Part shown: one piece after another, positions 1-7,416 of the stretch
Numbering within the stretch: position 1 is the first letter of the stretch
Layout of the letters: the number at the start of each line of letters is the position of its first letter
NCBI GenBank assembly: GCA_019114005.1
Contig: DXGH01000043.1
Coordinates: 1 to 64,000, forward strand
Direction of reading: 5' to 3'
Length of the DNA: 64,000 bases
DNA from: Candidatus Acetatifactor stercoripullorum
GTDB taxonomy: Bacteria > Bacillota > Clostridia > Lachnospirales > Lachnospiraceae
The notes under the pieces: generated by a model
What the model was told of the DNA's origin: nothing
The model's input: only the letters and a program-made list of their open reading frames with translations
The model's database searches: none
Translations under genes and position numbers: made by a program

Positions 1-40
1 AACTCCTCCTCCCGTGCTTTGTAGTGTAGCTTCTTACAAG
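1..40 (+). promoter_or_regulatory. possible 3' end of a Moco riboswitch (cut by window edge)
   Basis: The first bases contain CCTCCCG about 110 bases upstream of modA. The end of the E. coli moaA molybdenum-cofactor leader has a similar CCTCCCG element (recalled, not compared here). Only the tail would lie in the window, so the fold cannot be tested. A GCCGCC/GGCGGC hairpin at 91-109 lies just before the modA ribosome site and could be part of an expression platform. This is a weak inference from one short match plus gene context. Confidence 0.2.
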
Positions 41-124
41 CAATTTTACAGCAAAAAGTAGAGAGTTGAAATACTTTCATTACTATTTGTGCCGCCAGCC
101 AAAGGCGGCGGAATGGAGATTGAT

Positions 125-934
125 ATGAAAAGAACAGGAAATAAAATTGTGATGCTTTTGCTTGCAGGCTGTATGCTGCTTGCCACCGGCTGCGCAGGAG
201 CACAGGAGGAAACTGCACAGCGCGCAGACGCGCAGGAGAATGTGGAGCTTACTGTGCTCGCGGCGGCAAGCCTGACGGATGTATGCAATGAGATTAAGAC
301 GATGTATGAGGCGGAGCATGAAAGTGTCACCCTGAATTTTTCCTACGGGGGCTCCGGCGCTCTGCAGACGCAGATCGAAGAGGGAGCGCCTGCGGATATT
401 TTTATTTCTGCAGCACAGAAGCAGATGGATGCCTTGAATGAGGAGGGGCTGATGGAATCGGATTCCATTCAGGATCTTTTGGAGAACAAGGTGGTATTGA
501 TTGTACCGCAGACAAGCACGGCGGGAATTGAAAGCTTCGAGGATGCGGCCACGGACAAGGTGGGCATGATCGGACTGGGAGAGCCTGGAAGCGTTCCGGC
601 AGGACAGTATGCGGAGGAAATTTTCACTTCTCTTGGAATCCTGGATGAGGTAAAAGCCAAGGCCAATTACGGAACGGATGTGAGAAATGTGCTTTCCTGG
701 GTGGAAACGGGAGAGGTGTACTGCGGCGTGGTTTACGCCACGGACGCCATTTCCTCTGACTCCATTACAGTGGTGTGCGAGGCGCCGGAGGGCTCCTGTA
801 CTCCCATTATCTATCCCATGGGCATTGTAAAGGCCTCCGAGCAGAAGGAAGCGGCCCAGGAATTTATGGATTACCTGAAAACAGATGAGATCAGCGCCCT
901 TTTCGAGTCCTATGGCTTTGCCACGGTGCAGTAG
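125..934 (+). CDS. modA: molybdate ABC transporter substrate-binding lipoprotein ModA
   Basis: Binds molybdate or tungstate outside the cell and delivers it to ModBC. The 269-residue product begins with a lipoprotein signal (lipobox LATGC, Cys about residue 23), so it should be anchored to the membrane. The mature part starts with the family pattern ELTVLAAASLTDV and continues with SYGGSGALQTQIEEGAPADIF, as in periplasmic ModA. The ATG at 125 is chosen because GGAG lies just upstream and the signal peptide starts there; in-frame starts at 89 and 113 would add residues before the signal. First gene of modABC, with modB only a few bases downstream. Confidence 0.93.
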   Translation: MKRTGNKIVMLLLAGCMLLATGCAGAQEETAQRADAQENVELTVLAAASLTDVCNEIKTMYEAEHESVTLNFSYGGSGALQTQIEEGAPADIFISAAQKQMDALNEEGLMESDSIQDLLENKVVLIVPQTSTAGIESFEDAATDKVGMIGLGEPGSVPAGQYAEEIFTSLGILDEVKAKANYGTDVRNVLSWVETGEVYCGVVYATDAISSDSITVVCEAPEGSCTPIIYPMGIVKASEQKEAAQEFMDYLKTDEISALFESYGFATVQ

Positions 935-943
935 GTGGCCGGG

Positions 944-1612
944 ATGGATTTTTCACCTTTTATCATTTCTCTCAAGGCGGCCTGCTGCGCCACCCTGCTG
1001 ACCTTTTTTCTGGGGCTTTTGGCCGCCTGGCTGATAACCCCCATGAAAAGGGGGAAGTCCCTTTTAGATGGGCTTTTTTCTCTTCCCATGGTGCTTCCGC
1101 CCACTGTAGTCGGCTTTTTTCTGCTCCTTTTGTTTGGGAACAACAGCCTTTTGGGAAAGTTTCTGGACGCTCTTGGGATGGGGGTTATTTTTACCTGGCA
1201 GGGGGCGGCTGTGGCTTCCATGGTGGTATCCTTTCCCATTATGTACCGCACTGCCAGGGGAGCCCTTGAGCAGGTGGACGAAAATCTCATTCACGCCGCA
1301 AGGACCCTGGGAATGAATGAATTTCAGATTCTCCTGAGGGTGATGCTGCCTGCATCCTGGCCGGGAATCATGGCGGGAACCATACTGGCCTTTGCACGTG
1401 CGCTGGGAGAATTTGGGGCTACCATAATGCTTGCGGGGAACATACCAGGAAAGACTCAGACCATGTCGGTGGCTATCTATACGGCGGTGCAGTCGGGAAA
1501 CAGAGCGTTAGCCTACCGCTGGACGGCGGTTATCATGGCTATGTCCTTTGTGACGATTCTGCTTATGAATTATCTGACGGATCACCGAAAGTCGAAAAGG
1601 AGGTCCGGGTAA
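944..1612 (+). CDS. modB: molybdate ABC transporter permease ModB
   Basis: Inner-membrane channel subunit of the molybdate importer. About 222 residues with five to six hydrophobic segments. The permease EAA loop is clear: AARTLGMNEFQILLRVMLP followed by a GTILAFARALGEFGATIML segment typical of ModB/CysT. I prefer the ATG at 944 (MDFSPF) because ModB proteins normally begin MDWSP-like; a GTG at 935, directly after the modA stop, is the alternative. The stop overlaps the modC start (TAATGG), so translation is probably coupled. Confidence 0.92.
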   Translation: MDFSPFIISLKAACCATLLTFFLGLLAAWLITPMKRGKSLLDGLFSLPMVLPPTVVGFFLLLLFGNNSLLGKFLDALGMGVIFTWQGAAVASMVVSFPIMYRTARGALEQVDENLIHAARTLGMNEFQILLRVMLPASWPGIMAGTILAFARALGEFGATIMLAGNIPGKTQTMSVAIYTAVQSGNRALAYRWTAVIMAMSFVTILLMNYLTDHRKSKRRSG

Positions 1613-2700
1613 TGGCGCTGTATGTGGATATTGAAAAAAAGCTGGGAGATTTCCCCTTGAAGGCAAAATTTGAAGCGGGCGCGGAAACCTTTGCCATATT
1701 GGGAGCGTCGGGCTGTGGAAAGAGCATGACGTTAAAATGTATCGCCGGCATCGAGACGCCGGACAAAGGACGGATTGTGCTGGACGGCCGGGTATTGTTT
1801 GACTCTAAGGAGCATATCAATATGCCGGTGCGGAAAAGAAATGTGGGCTATCTGTTTCAGGACTATGCGCTTTTTCCAAATATGACGGTGCGCAAGAACA
1901 TTCTCTCCGGCATGAAGGAAAAGGGGCGCAGGAAGGAGGAGGCCGTAAGGGAATACATCCGCCGGTTTTATCTGGAGGGATTGGAAAACCTGTATCCCTG
2001 GCAGCTTTCAGGAGGGCAGAAGCAGCGGGCGGCGTTAGCCAGGATGCTGGCTGCGGAGCCTGACATTATTATGCTGGACGAGCCCTTTTCCGCTCTGGAC
2101 AGTTATCTGAAATGGCAGCTGGAGCAGGAAATTTTAAAGGTCATGGAAACCTACCAAAAAACGGTTCTTTTTGTATCCCATGACCGGAACGAGGTATATC
2201 GGCTCACGGACAAAATCGCGGTGATGGAGCAGGGGAAGCTTTTAGACATACAGGAAAAGAGGCAGCTTTTTGACAGCCCAAAGACCCTGGCCGCCGCGCT
2301 TTTGACCGGCTGCAAAAATATAACGCGCTTAAAGCGGGAGAGCGGAGGCCGATACTGGGCTGTGGACTGGGGCATATGGCTTGGCCTGGAGGAAGGAAAA
2401 GAGCCGCCAAAGTACGCTGCTGTGCGGGCTCATTTTTTTGAGTGGGTTTCAAAGCCGGAACCGGAGGCAGTGTTTGACTGTCAGCTGGAACGGGTGATAG
2501 AGGATACCTTTTCCATGATTCTTTTGTTCCGGCAAAAGGGAAATCAAGAAGAGGGCGACTGGACCCATCTGCGATATGAGCTTCCAAAGGCGGACTATCA
2601 AAAAATGAAGGAGCAGGGGGCCGGAGTTTCCTCAGGGGAAGGAGACAAAGAGCTGTATCTGAAAATTCCCAGAGAAAAGCTGATGCTGCTTTGGCAGTAG
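1612..2700 (+). CDS. modC: molybdate ABC transporter ATP-binding protein ModC
   Basis: ATPase that powers molybdate import. Walker A GASGCGKS is at about residues 32-39, the signature LSGGQKQRAALARML follows, and Walker B IIMLDEPFSALD precedes the switch His in VSHDRNEVYRL. The roughly 130 residues after the ATPase domain match the place where ModC proteins carry TOBE/MOP oxyanion-binding domains, although I see no strong repeat there. The length of 362 is typical. It overlaps modB by one base and is followed after 24 bases by moaA, which fits one transcript for metal uptake and cofactor synthesis. Confidence 0.92.
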   Translation: MALYVDIEKKLGDFPLKAKFEAGAETFAILGASGCGKSMTLKCIAGIETPDKGRIVLDGRVLFDSKEHINMPVRKRNVGYLFQDYALFPNMTVRKNILSGMKEKGRRKEEAVREYIRRFYLEGLENLYPWQLSGGQKQRAALARMLAAEPDIIMLDEPFSALDSYLKWQLEQEILKVMETYQKTVLFVSHDRNEVYRLTDKIAVMEQGKLLDIQEKRQLFDSPKTLAAALLTGCKNITRLKRESGGRYWAVDWGIWLGLEEGKEPPKYAAVRAHFFEWVSKPEPEAVFDCQLERVIEDTFSMILLFRQKGNQEEGDWTHLRYELPKADYQKMKEQGAGVSSGEGDKELYLKIPREKLMLLWQ

Positions 2701-2724
2701 GCGCAGAAAGGCACAGGTTTAAAG

Positions 2725-3720
2725 ATGACGGACAACACTGGAAGAGTAATTGATTACCTCAGAATATCGGTGACGGACAAATGTAATCTGCGGTGCAGAT
2801 ACTGCATGCCCCCGGAGGGAGTCACGTCTCTGCGTCATGAGGATATTCTTTCCTTTGAGGAGATCACAAGAGTCTGCAAAATCATGGCCCGGCTTGGCAT
2901 TAAAAAGGTGCGCATCACCGGCGGAGAGCCTCTGGTGCGTAAGGATATCTGCCGCTTGATCGAAGGGATTCACGTCATACCTGGGATAGAGGAGATTGCC
3001 ATGACCACCAACGCAACCCTTTTGGCTCCTTTGGCGGGGGAGCTGAAAAGGGCAGGTCTTGACCGGGTCAATATCAGCCTGGATGCGCTGGACCCTTTGG
3101 TCTTTGCCGCCATTACGGGGCGGGATGCGCTGGGGGAGGTAAAGGAGGGACTCTCAGCTGCCCTTTCTGTGGGCTTTGGCGTAAAAATAAACTGTGTGCC
3201 CTGCAGGGAATTGAATGAGGGGGAGCTTAGAAGGGTGGCGGCCATTGCGCAAAATCAGCCGGTGGACGTACGGTTTATTGAGCTCATGCCCATAGGCTGC
3301 GGAAAACAATTTCATGGGATTTCTTCCGGGGAGCTGCTTAAGGACTTTTCCGCCTTTTTCGGAGAGCCCAGGGAGGCGCCGGCATCCCCGGGCGGCGGCC
3401 CGGCCTGTTATTACAATTTCCCGGGCTTTCAGGGAAGAATCGGCTTTATCAGCCCCATTTCCCATAAATTCTGCAAAAGCTGCAACAGAGTGCGTCTTAC
3501 GGCGGAGGGGAGGTTTAAGCTCTGCCTGCATTATGAAAGCGGCATAGATCTGCGGAAATATCTGCGGGACGGGCGGACAGAGGATGCACAAATCGAAGAG
3601 GCAATTTTAGAGGCGGTGAAGAATAAGCCCGCCGCCCACCATTTTGAGAGTCCGGGCGAAGAAATGCCTTCAGAAAGGGAAAACGTGGAAGAAAGAAATA
3701 TGAATCAGATCGGAGGATGA
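2725..3720 (+). CDS. moaA: GTP 3',8-cyclase MoaA (radical SAM)
   Basis: Catalyses the first step of molybdopterin synthesis, turning GTP into the cyclic precursor together with MoaC. The radical-SAM cluster is CNLRCRYC (C20, C24, C27), followed by ITGGEP. The second, substrate-binding FeS cluster is CKSCNRVRLTAEGRFKLC near the C terminus. The protein ends in Gly-Gly, the conserved C-terminal tail of MoaA that reaches the active site. 331 residues is a normal length. No moaC, moaD or moaE is visible in the window, so the rest of the pathway must lie elsewhere. Confidence 0.95.
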   Translation: MTDNTGRVIDYLRISVTDKCNLRCRYCMPPEGVTSLRHEDILSFEEITRVCKIMARLGIKKVRITGGEPLVRKDICRLIEGIHVIPGIEEIAMTTNATLLAPLAGELKRAGLDRVNISLDALDPLVFAAITGRDALGEVKEGLSAALSVGFGVKINCVPCRELNEGELRRVAAIAQNQPVDVRFIELMPIGCGKQFHGISSGELLKDFSAFFGEPREAPASPGGGPACYYNFPGFQGRIGFISPISHKFCKSCNRVRLTAEGRFKLCLHYESGIDLRKYLRDGRTEDAQIEEAILEAVKNKPAAHHFESPGEEMPSERENVEERNMNQIGG

Positions 3721-3723
3721 TGG

Positions 3724-4212
3724 ATGGGCAGGGTAAGGGCTGTATGTATCAGTGAGAAAAAGGGAACGGCAAAGAGAAATGTGGGAAAATGTAATTTCCT
3801 GGAGGATTTTGGGCTGGAGAACGACGCCCACGGGGGAAAATGGCACAGGCAGGTGAGCCTTTTGTCCTATGAGGCGGTGGAGGCATTCCGGGCAAGAGGG
3901 GCCCAGGTGGAGGACGGCGCCTTTGGGGAAAACCTTCTGGTGGAGGGCTTTGATTTTAAAAGCTTTCCGGTGGGAACCATATTTACATGCAATGATGTGG
4001 TGCTTGAGCTGACACAGATCGGCAAGAAATGCCATTCGGAGTGTGAGATTTTCAAACAGGTGGGTGACTGTATCATGCCAAGAGAGGGCGTTTTTGCCAG
4101 AGTGCTCCACGGAGGAACCATACAGACAGGAGATGAGTTGTATGTCAGAGAAAAAAGAGAATCGGGAGAATCAGGAAAAGCTGAGGGCTGCAGTGATCAC
4201 GGCCAGCGATAA
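3724..4212 (+). CDS. MOSC domain protein
   Basis: A stand-alone MOSC domain of 162 residues. MOSC domains occur in Moco sulfurases and in small molybdopterin-associated proteins of anaerobes. The family pattern is GRVRAVCISEKKGT, a GLENDAHGGKWHRQVSLLS segment and the Cys-containing GKKCHSECEIFKQVGDC, followed by PREGVFARVLHGG. The conserved Cys could carry sulfur or bind cofactor (inferred). It starts four bases after the moaA stop, and its 3' end overlaps the next gene by 71 bases. This moaA-MOSC-mog order supports a role in cofactor maturation, but the exact reaction is unknown. Confidence 0.85.
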   Translation: MGRVRAVCISEKKGTAKRNVGKCNFLEDFGLENDAHGGKWHRQVSLLSYEAVEAFRARGAQVEDGAFGENLLVEGFDFKSFPVGTIFTCNDVVLELTQIGKKCHSECEIFKQVGDCIMPREGVFARVLHGGTIQTGDELYVREKRESGESGKAEGCSDHGQR

Positions 4213-4681
4213 GGGAGCGGCGGGGGAAAGAGAGGATTTAAGCGGTCCCGCCGTTTCGGAAATGCTTACAAAGCAGGGCTATCAGGTGGAACATAGAGTG
4301 CTTTTACCCGACGATGAGGAGCTTTTGTATCGGGAAATGGTCAGGCTTGCGGATGAGGAGGCGGTGGACGTGATCTTTACCACCGGAGGAACGGGACTTT
4401 CCAAGCGGGATCGCACGCCGGAGGCCACATTGCGGGCGGCTCACAGAAATGTGCCGGGAATTGCCGAGGCCATCAGGGTGCACAGCCTTTCCATCACACC
4501 AAGGGCTATGCTCAGCCGTGGGGTGAGCGTGATGCGGGGGCAGACCCTGATCATAAATCTGCCTGGAAGCCCCAAGGCAGTGCGGGAGTGCCTGGAATAT
4601 ATCCTTCCCAGCCTGGAACATGGTATTTTGATTATGAAGGGACTGGATGGGGAGTGCGGAAAAACGGAAAAACTTTGTTAA
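4142..4681 (+). CDS. mog: MogA/MoaB family molybdopterin adenylyltransferase
   Basis: Adenylates molybdopterin before metal insertion. The 179-residue product has the family core: AAVITASDKGAAGEREDLSGP at the N terminus, IFTTGGTGLSKRDRTPEA in the middle and INLPGSPKAVRECLEYILP near the end. I start it at the ATG at 4142, which follows AGGAG by about nine bases; an upstream in-frame start at 4043 would put 33 non-homologous residues in front and deepen the overlap with the MOSC gene. Family members labelled MoaB and Mog share this fold, so the symbol is a best guess. Confidence 0.85.
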   Translation: MSEKKENRENQEKLRAAVITASDKGAAGEREDLSGPAVSEMLTKQGYQVEHRVLLPDDEELLYREMVRLADEEAVDVIFTTGGTGLSKRDRTPEATLRAAHRNVPGIAEAIRVHSLSITPRAMLSRGVSVMRGQTLIINLPGSPKAVRECLEYILPSLEHGILIMKGLDGECGKTEKLC

Positions 4682-4695
4682 AAAATTATTCTTTC

Positions 4696-4724
4696 TTGTC
4701 AATTGATGAAAAATAAAGTACAAT
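4696..4724 (+). promoter_or_regulatory. promoter of the fdhD-fdhBA unit
   Basis: TTGTCA and TACAAT are separated by exactly 17 bp, a near-consensus sigma-A pair, in the gap after mog. It should start a transcript about 100 bases before fdhD, allowing the formate dehydrogenase genes to be expressed apart from the cofactor genes. Confidence 0.65.
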
Positions 4725-4738
4725 AACTTAGGCGATGG

Positions 4739-4766
4739 ATATGCCAGACTTTCGGGTCTGGCATAT
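4739..4766 (+). terminator. hairpin between mog and fdhD (terminator or leader structure)
   Basis: An 11-bp perfect stem (ATATGCCAGAC with GTCTGGCATAT, 6-base loop). The following TTGTTATATTT is only a weak U-tract. It sits just downstream of the predicted fdhD promoter, so it either ends the mod-moa transcript or forms the 5' end of the fdhD mRNA. Confidence 0.5.
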
Positions 4767-4832
4767 TGTTATATTTGGAAAATGTGAAAAAATTATCTAA
4801 CTGTGCCGCAAAAGCGGTCAAAGGAAATAAAA

Positions 4833-5612
4833 ATGATACAAAACAGGGTTACCATGTGCCAGGAGATTGTAAAGGTTCAGGGAGAAGCCATCAAAAGGGC
4901 AGAGGATGAGCTGCTTTTGGAGCATGCGCTTTCTCTGGAATATGGAGGAGAAAAAATCCCCTTTTTCTGCACGGAGCTTCTGCTTCGGGAGCTTGCGGTG
5001 GGATATGTATTTTCTGCCTTTGGAAGAAATTTGGGAAAAGAAAGATATTTGTTGGAAAGTGTGGTCCCGGGCCATACGGAACTCCGTTTTTTGGGAGAGG
5101 GAGCTTTGGAGGCGCCCTTTGGCCGCGCACAGGACTTTACCGTGGAGGCAGAATGGATATTAAAGGCTATGGAGAGCTTTTCCAAGAGATCGGAGCTGTT
5201 TTTGCGGACGGGAAATGTGCACAGCGCCGCCTTTCTTCCAAGAAAGCAAAAGGGCAGAGGGCAGGAATTCCAGTATGCGCTGTATGCGGAGGATATCGGA
5301 CGGCATAACGCGCTGGATAAGCTCATTGGGCTTGCCCTGGTACAGGATATTGATTTGTCGGATGGCGTTGTGCTTCTATCCGGAAGGGCTCCTTCGGATA
5401 TGGTAAAAAAACTTATGTCAGCAGGGGTTAAGATGGCGGTCAGTGTCTCTGCCCCAACCTATGACAGTGTACGGCTGGCACAGGCTGCAGGCATAACGCT
5501 GATCGGCTTTGCAAGAGGAAGCAGAATGAATATTTACAGCAATGCGTATAGAGTGACAGGCAAGGAAAGGGAGGTTTTTCATGCAGACGAAAAACGTGAT
5601 TTCTTCAAATGA
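4833..5612 (+). CDS. fdhD: formate dehydrogenase accessory sulfurtransferase FdhD (lacks CxxC)
   Basis: FdhD passes sulfur from a cysteine desulfurase to the Mo/W cofactor of formate dehydrogenase. The C-terminal half is recognisable: FRTGNVHSAAFL-type segment, YAEDIGRHNALDKLIG, LLSGRAPSDMVKK, SVSAPTYDSVRLA and GFARGSRMNIYS. The 259-residue product has only two cysteines (C9 and C46); the CxxC loop that carries the persulfide in E. coli FdhD (C121/C124) is absent. The ATG at 4833 follows AAAGGAA at a good distance; a GTG at 4803 has no ribosome site. It overlaps the next gene by 32 bases. Confidence 0.88.
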   Translation: MIQNRVTMCQEIVKVQGEAIKRAEDELLLEHALSLEYGGEKIPFFCTELLLRELAVGYVFSAFGRNLGKERYLLESVVPGHTELRFLGEGALEAPFGRAQDFTVEAEWILKAMESFSKRSELFLRTGNVHSAAFLPRKQKGRGQEFQYALYAEDIGRHNALDKLIGLALVQDIDLSDGVVLLSGRAPSDMVKKLMSAGVKMAVSVSAPTYDSVRLAQAAGITLIGFARGSRMNIYSNAYRVTGKEREVFHADEKRDFFK

Positions 5613-7416
5613 AGTAAATGAAAAGGTTACCAAATTTCTGGACAAATATGTAAAGCGAGTAAAGGCCTGCCCCCCCGGGGTATGCCCCATTTCCGTGCAG
5701 CTTTCCTTTTTAGAGAGCGCAAGGACCCAGACCTGCGGCAAATGTGTTCCCTGCAGGGATGGTCTGGAGCAGGTGGAGAACATGATGCGGGATATTCTGG
5801 ACGGAAGGGCGGATCGAGAAACCTTTGACAAAATGGTGGCTCTTGCCCAGATGATACAGGATACCGCAGACTGCACCATCGGTTACGAGGCGGCAAATAT
5901 TGTACTGCAGAGCGTGGAGCTGTTTCATGATGAATATATGAGCCACATAGAAAATCACAGGTGCCAGGAGGAGATCGGGCAGAAGGTTCCCTGTATTTCC
6001 TATTGTCCGGCCCATGTGGATATTCCCGGCTATATCGCTTTGATCGGGGAACACCGCTATGCGGACGCCATCAATCTGATCAGACAGGATAATCCTTTCC
6101 CGACGGCCTGCGCCTTTATCTGTGAGCATCCCTGTGAGGAAAAGTGCAGAAGAGACTTGATTGACAGCCCGGTAAACATCAGAGGCCTCAAAAAGTTTGC
6201 AGTGGATCAGATTCCCGCAGATCAGGTGAAGGTTCCGGAATGCAATGTTTCCACCGGAAAGAAGGTTGCCATTGTAGGCGGCGGCCCCTCAGGCCTTACC
6301 ACCGCATATTTTCTGTCTCTTATGGGGCATAAGGTGGTGGTTTTTGAGGAACGGGAAAAGCTGGGCGGCATGCTGCGCTACGGGATTCCCAACTACAGGC
6401 TTCCCAAGAACAGATTGGACGAGGATATCAACGCTGTCCTCTCTACGGGAAACATTGAGGTGAGATATCAAACTGCGGTAGGCAGGGATGTGACCATGGA
6501 GGAACTTTTAGAGGCGTATGACGCGGTGTATATCGCCATCGGCGCACAGGTGGGAAAAACCGTACATATCGCCGGAATTGAAAGCAACGGGGTCTATTCT
6601 GCGGTGAGCATGTTAAGTGAGATCGGAAGGGGCAATCTGCCGGATTACACCGGAAAACGTGTGGTGGTGGTAGGCGGTGGAAACGTGGCCATGGACTGCG
6701 CCCGCTCCGCGATAAGGTGTAATGCCAAAGAGGTGACGGTGATTTACAGAAGGCGCCAGGTGGATATGACGGCGCTGCCCTCGGAAATCCAGGGAGCCAT
6801 AGAGGAGGGCGTAGAGCTTTTGACCTTGAATGCGCCGGTAAGAATTCATGCGGATGAAGCGGGAAATGTAAAATCCTTTGTGGCACAGCCCCAGATCATC
6901 AGTGTGTACGGCAAAAACGGGCAGCCTACGGCGGTCAGCGCAAACAAGGAGGAGATTGAGGTTCCCTGTGAGGTGGTGCTGATGGCCATCGGGCAGGATA
7001 TTGTTTCCGCTCCTTTTGAAAAATACAGTGTGAATCCCAGAAGGAAAACCTTCGAGACCACCCCGGATACCAGATTGAAGGATTATGAGAAAATTTTTGC
7101 CGGAGGAGACTGCGTTTTTGGCCCGGCCACAGTAATTAAGGCAATCGGGGCCGGCAAGATTGCCGCTTTGAATATAGACGAATACCTGGGATACCATCAC
7201 AAATTTAACGATGCCATAGAAATTCCCGCTCCCAGAGAGAATGAAAGAACCCATATCGGGCGGGTGCATCTGACGGACCGCTCCGCAAGAGAGCGGAAAA
7301 GGAATTTTGAGCCCATTGAAAACGGCATGTCCTACGACGAGGCCATGCAGGAGTGCAGCAAATGTCTCAGATGTGATCATTTCGGCTGCGGCGTAGTGGA
7401 AGGAGGCAGAGTATAA
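5581..7416 (+). CDS. formate dehydrogenase electron-transfer subunit: NuoF-type FeS region fused to GltD-like NAD(P)H oxidoreductase
   Basis: 611 residues in three blocks. Residues about 20-125 match the C-terminal FeS part of NuoF (CGKCVPC at 52-58 with a later Cys for cluster N3), without the FMN/NADH domain. Residues about 135-215 are the Cys-rich N-terminal domain of GltD and dihydropyrimidine dehydrogenase (CISYCP, CEHPCEEKC). The rest is an FAD and NAD(P) oxidoreductase with VAIVGGGPSGLTTAYF and VVVVGGGNVAMDCARSA. It ends with another Cys motif, CSKCLRCDHFGCG. It very likely passes electrons between FdhA and NAD(P)H, like the FdhB of the Moorella NADP-dependent enzyme (known family, inferred match). 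A strong AAGGGAGG site supports the start inside fdhD. Confidence 0.85.
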   Translation: MQTKNVISSNEVNEKVTKFLDKYVKRVKACPPGVCPISVQLSFLESARTQTCGKCVPCRDGLEQVENMMRDILDGRADRETFDKMVALAQMIQDTADCTIGYEAANIVLQSVELFHDEYMSHIENHRCQEEIGQKVPCISYCPAHVDIPGYIALIGEHRYADAINLIRQDNPFPTACAFICEHPCEEKCRRDLIDSPVNIRGLKKFAVDQIPADQVKVPECNVSTGKKVAIVGGGPSGLTTAYFLSLMGHKVVVFEEREKLGGMLRYGIPNYRLPKNRLDEDINAVLSTGNIEVRYQTAVGRDVTMEELLEAYDAVYIAIGAQVGKTVHIAGIESNGVYSAVSMLSEIGRGNLPDYTGKRVVVVGGGNVAMDCARSAIRCNAKEVTVIYRRRQVDMTALPSEIQGAIEEGVELLTLNAPVRIHADEAGNVKSFVAQPQIISVYGKNGQPTAVSANKEEIEVPCEVVLMAIGQDIVSAPFEKYSVNPRRKTFETTPDTRLKDYEKIFAGGDCVFGPATVIKAIGAGKIAALNIDEYLGYHHKFNDAIEIPAPRENERTHIGRVHLTDRSARERKRNFEPIENGMSYDEAMQECSKCLRCDHFGCGVVEGGRV

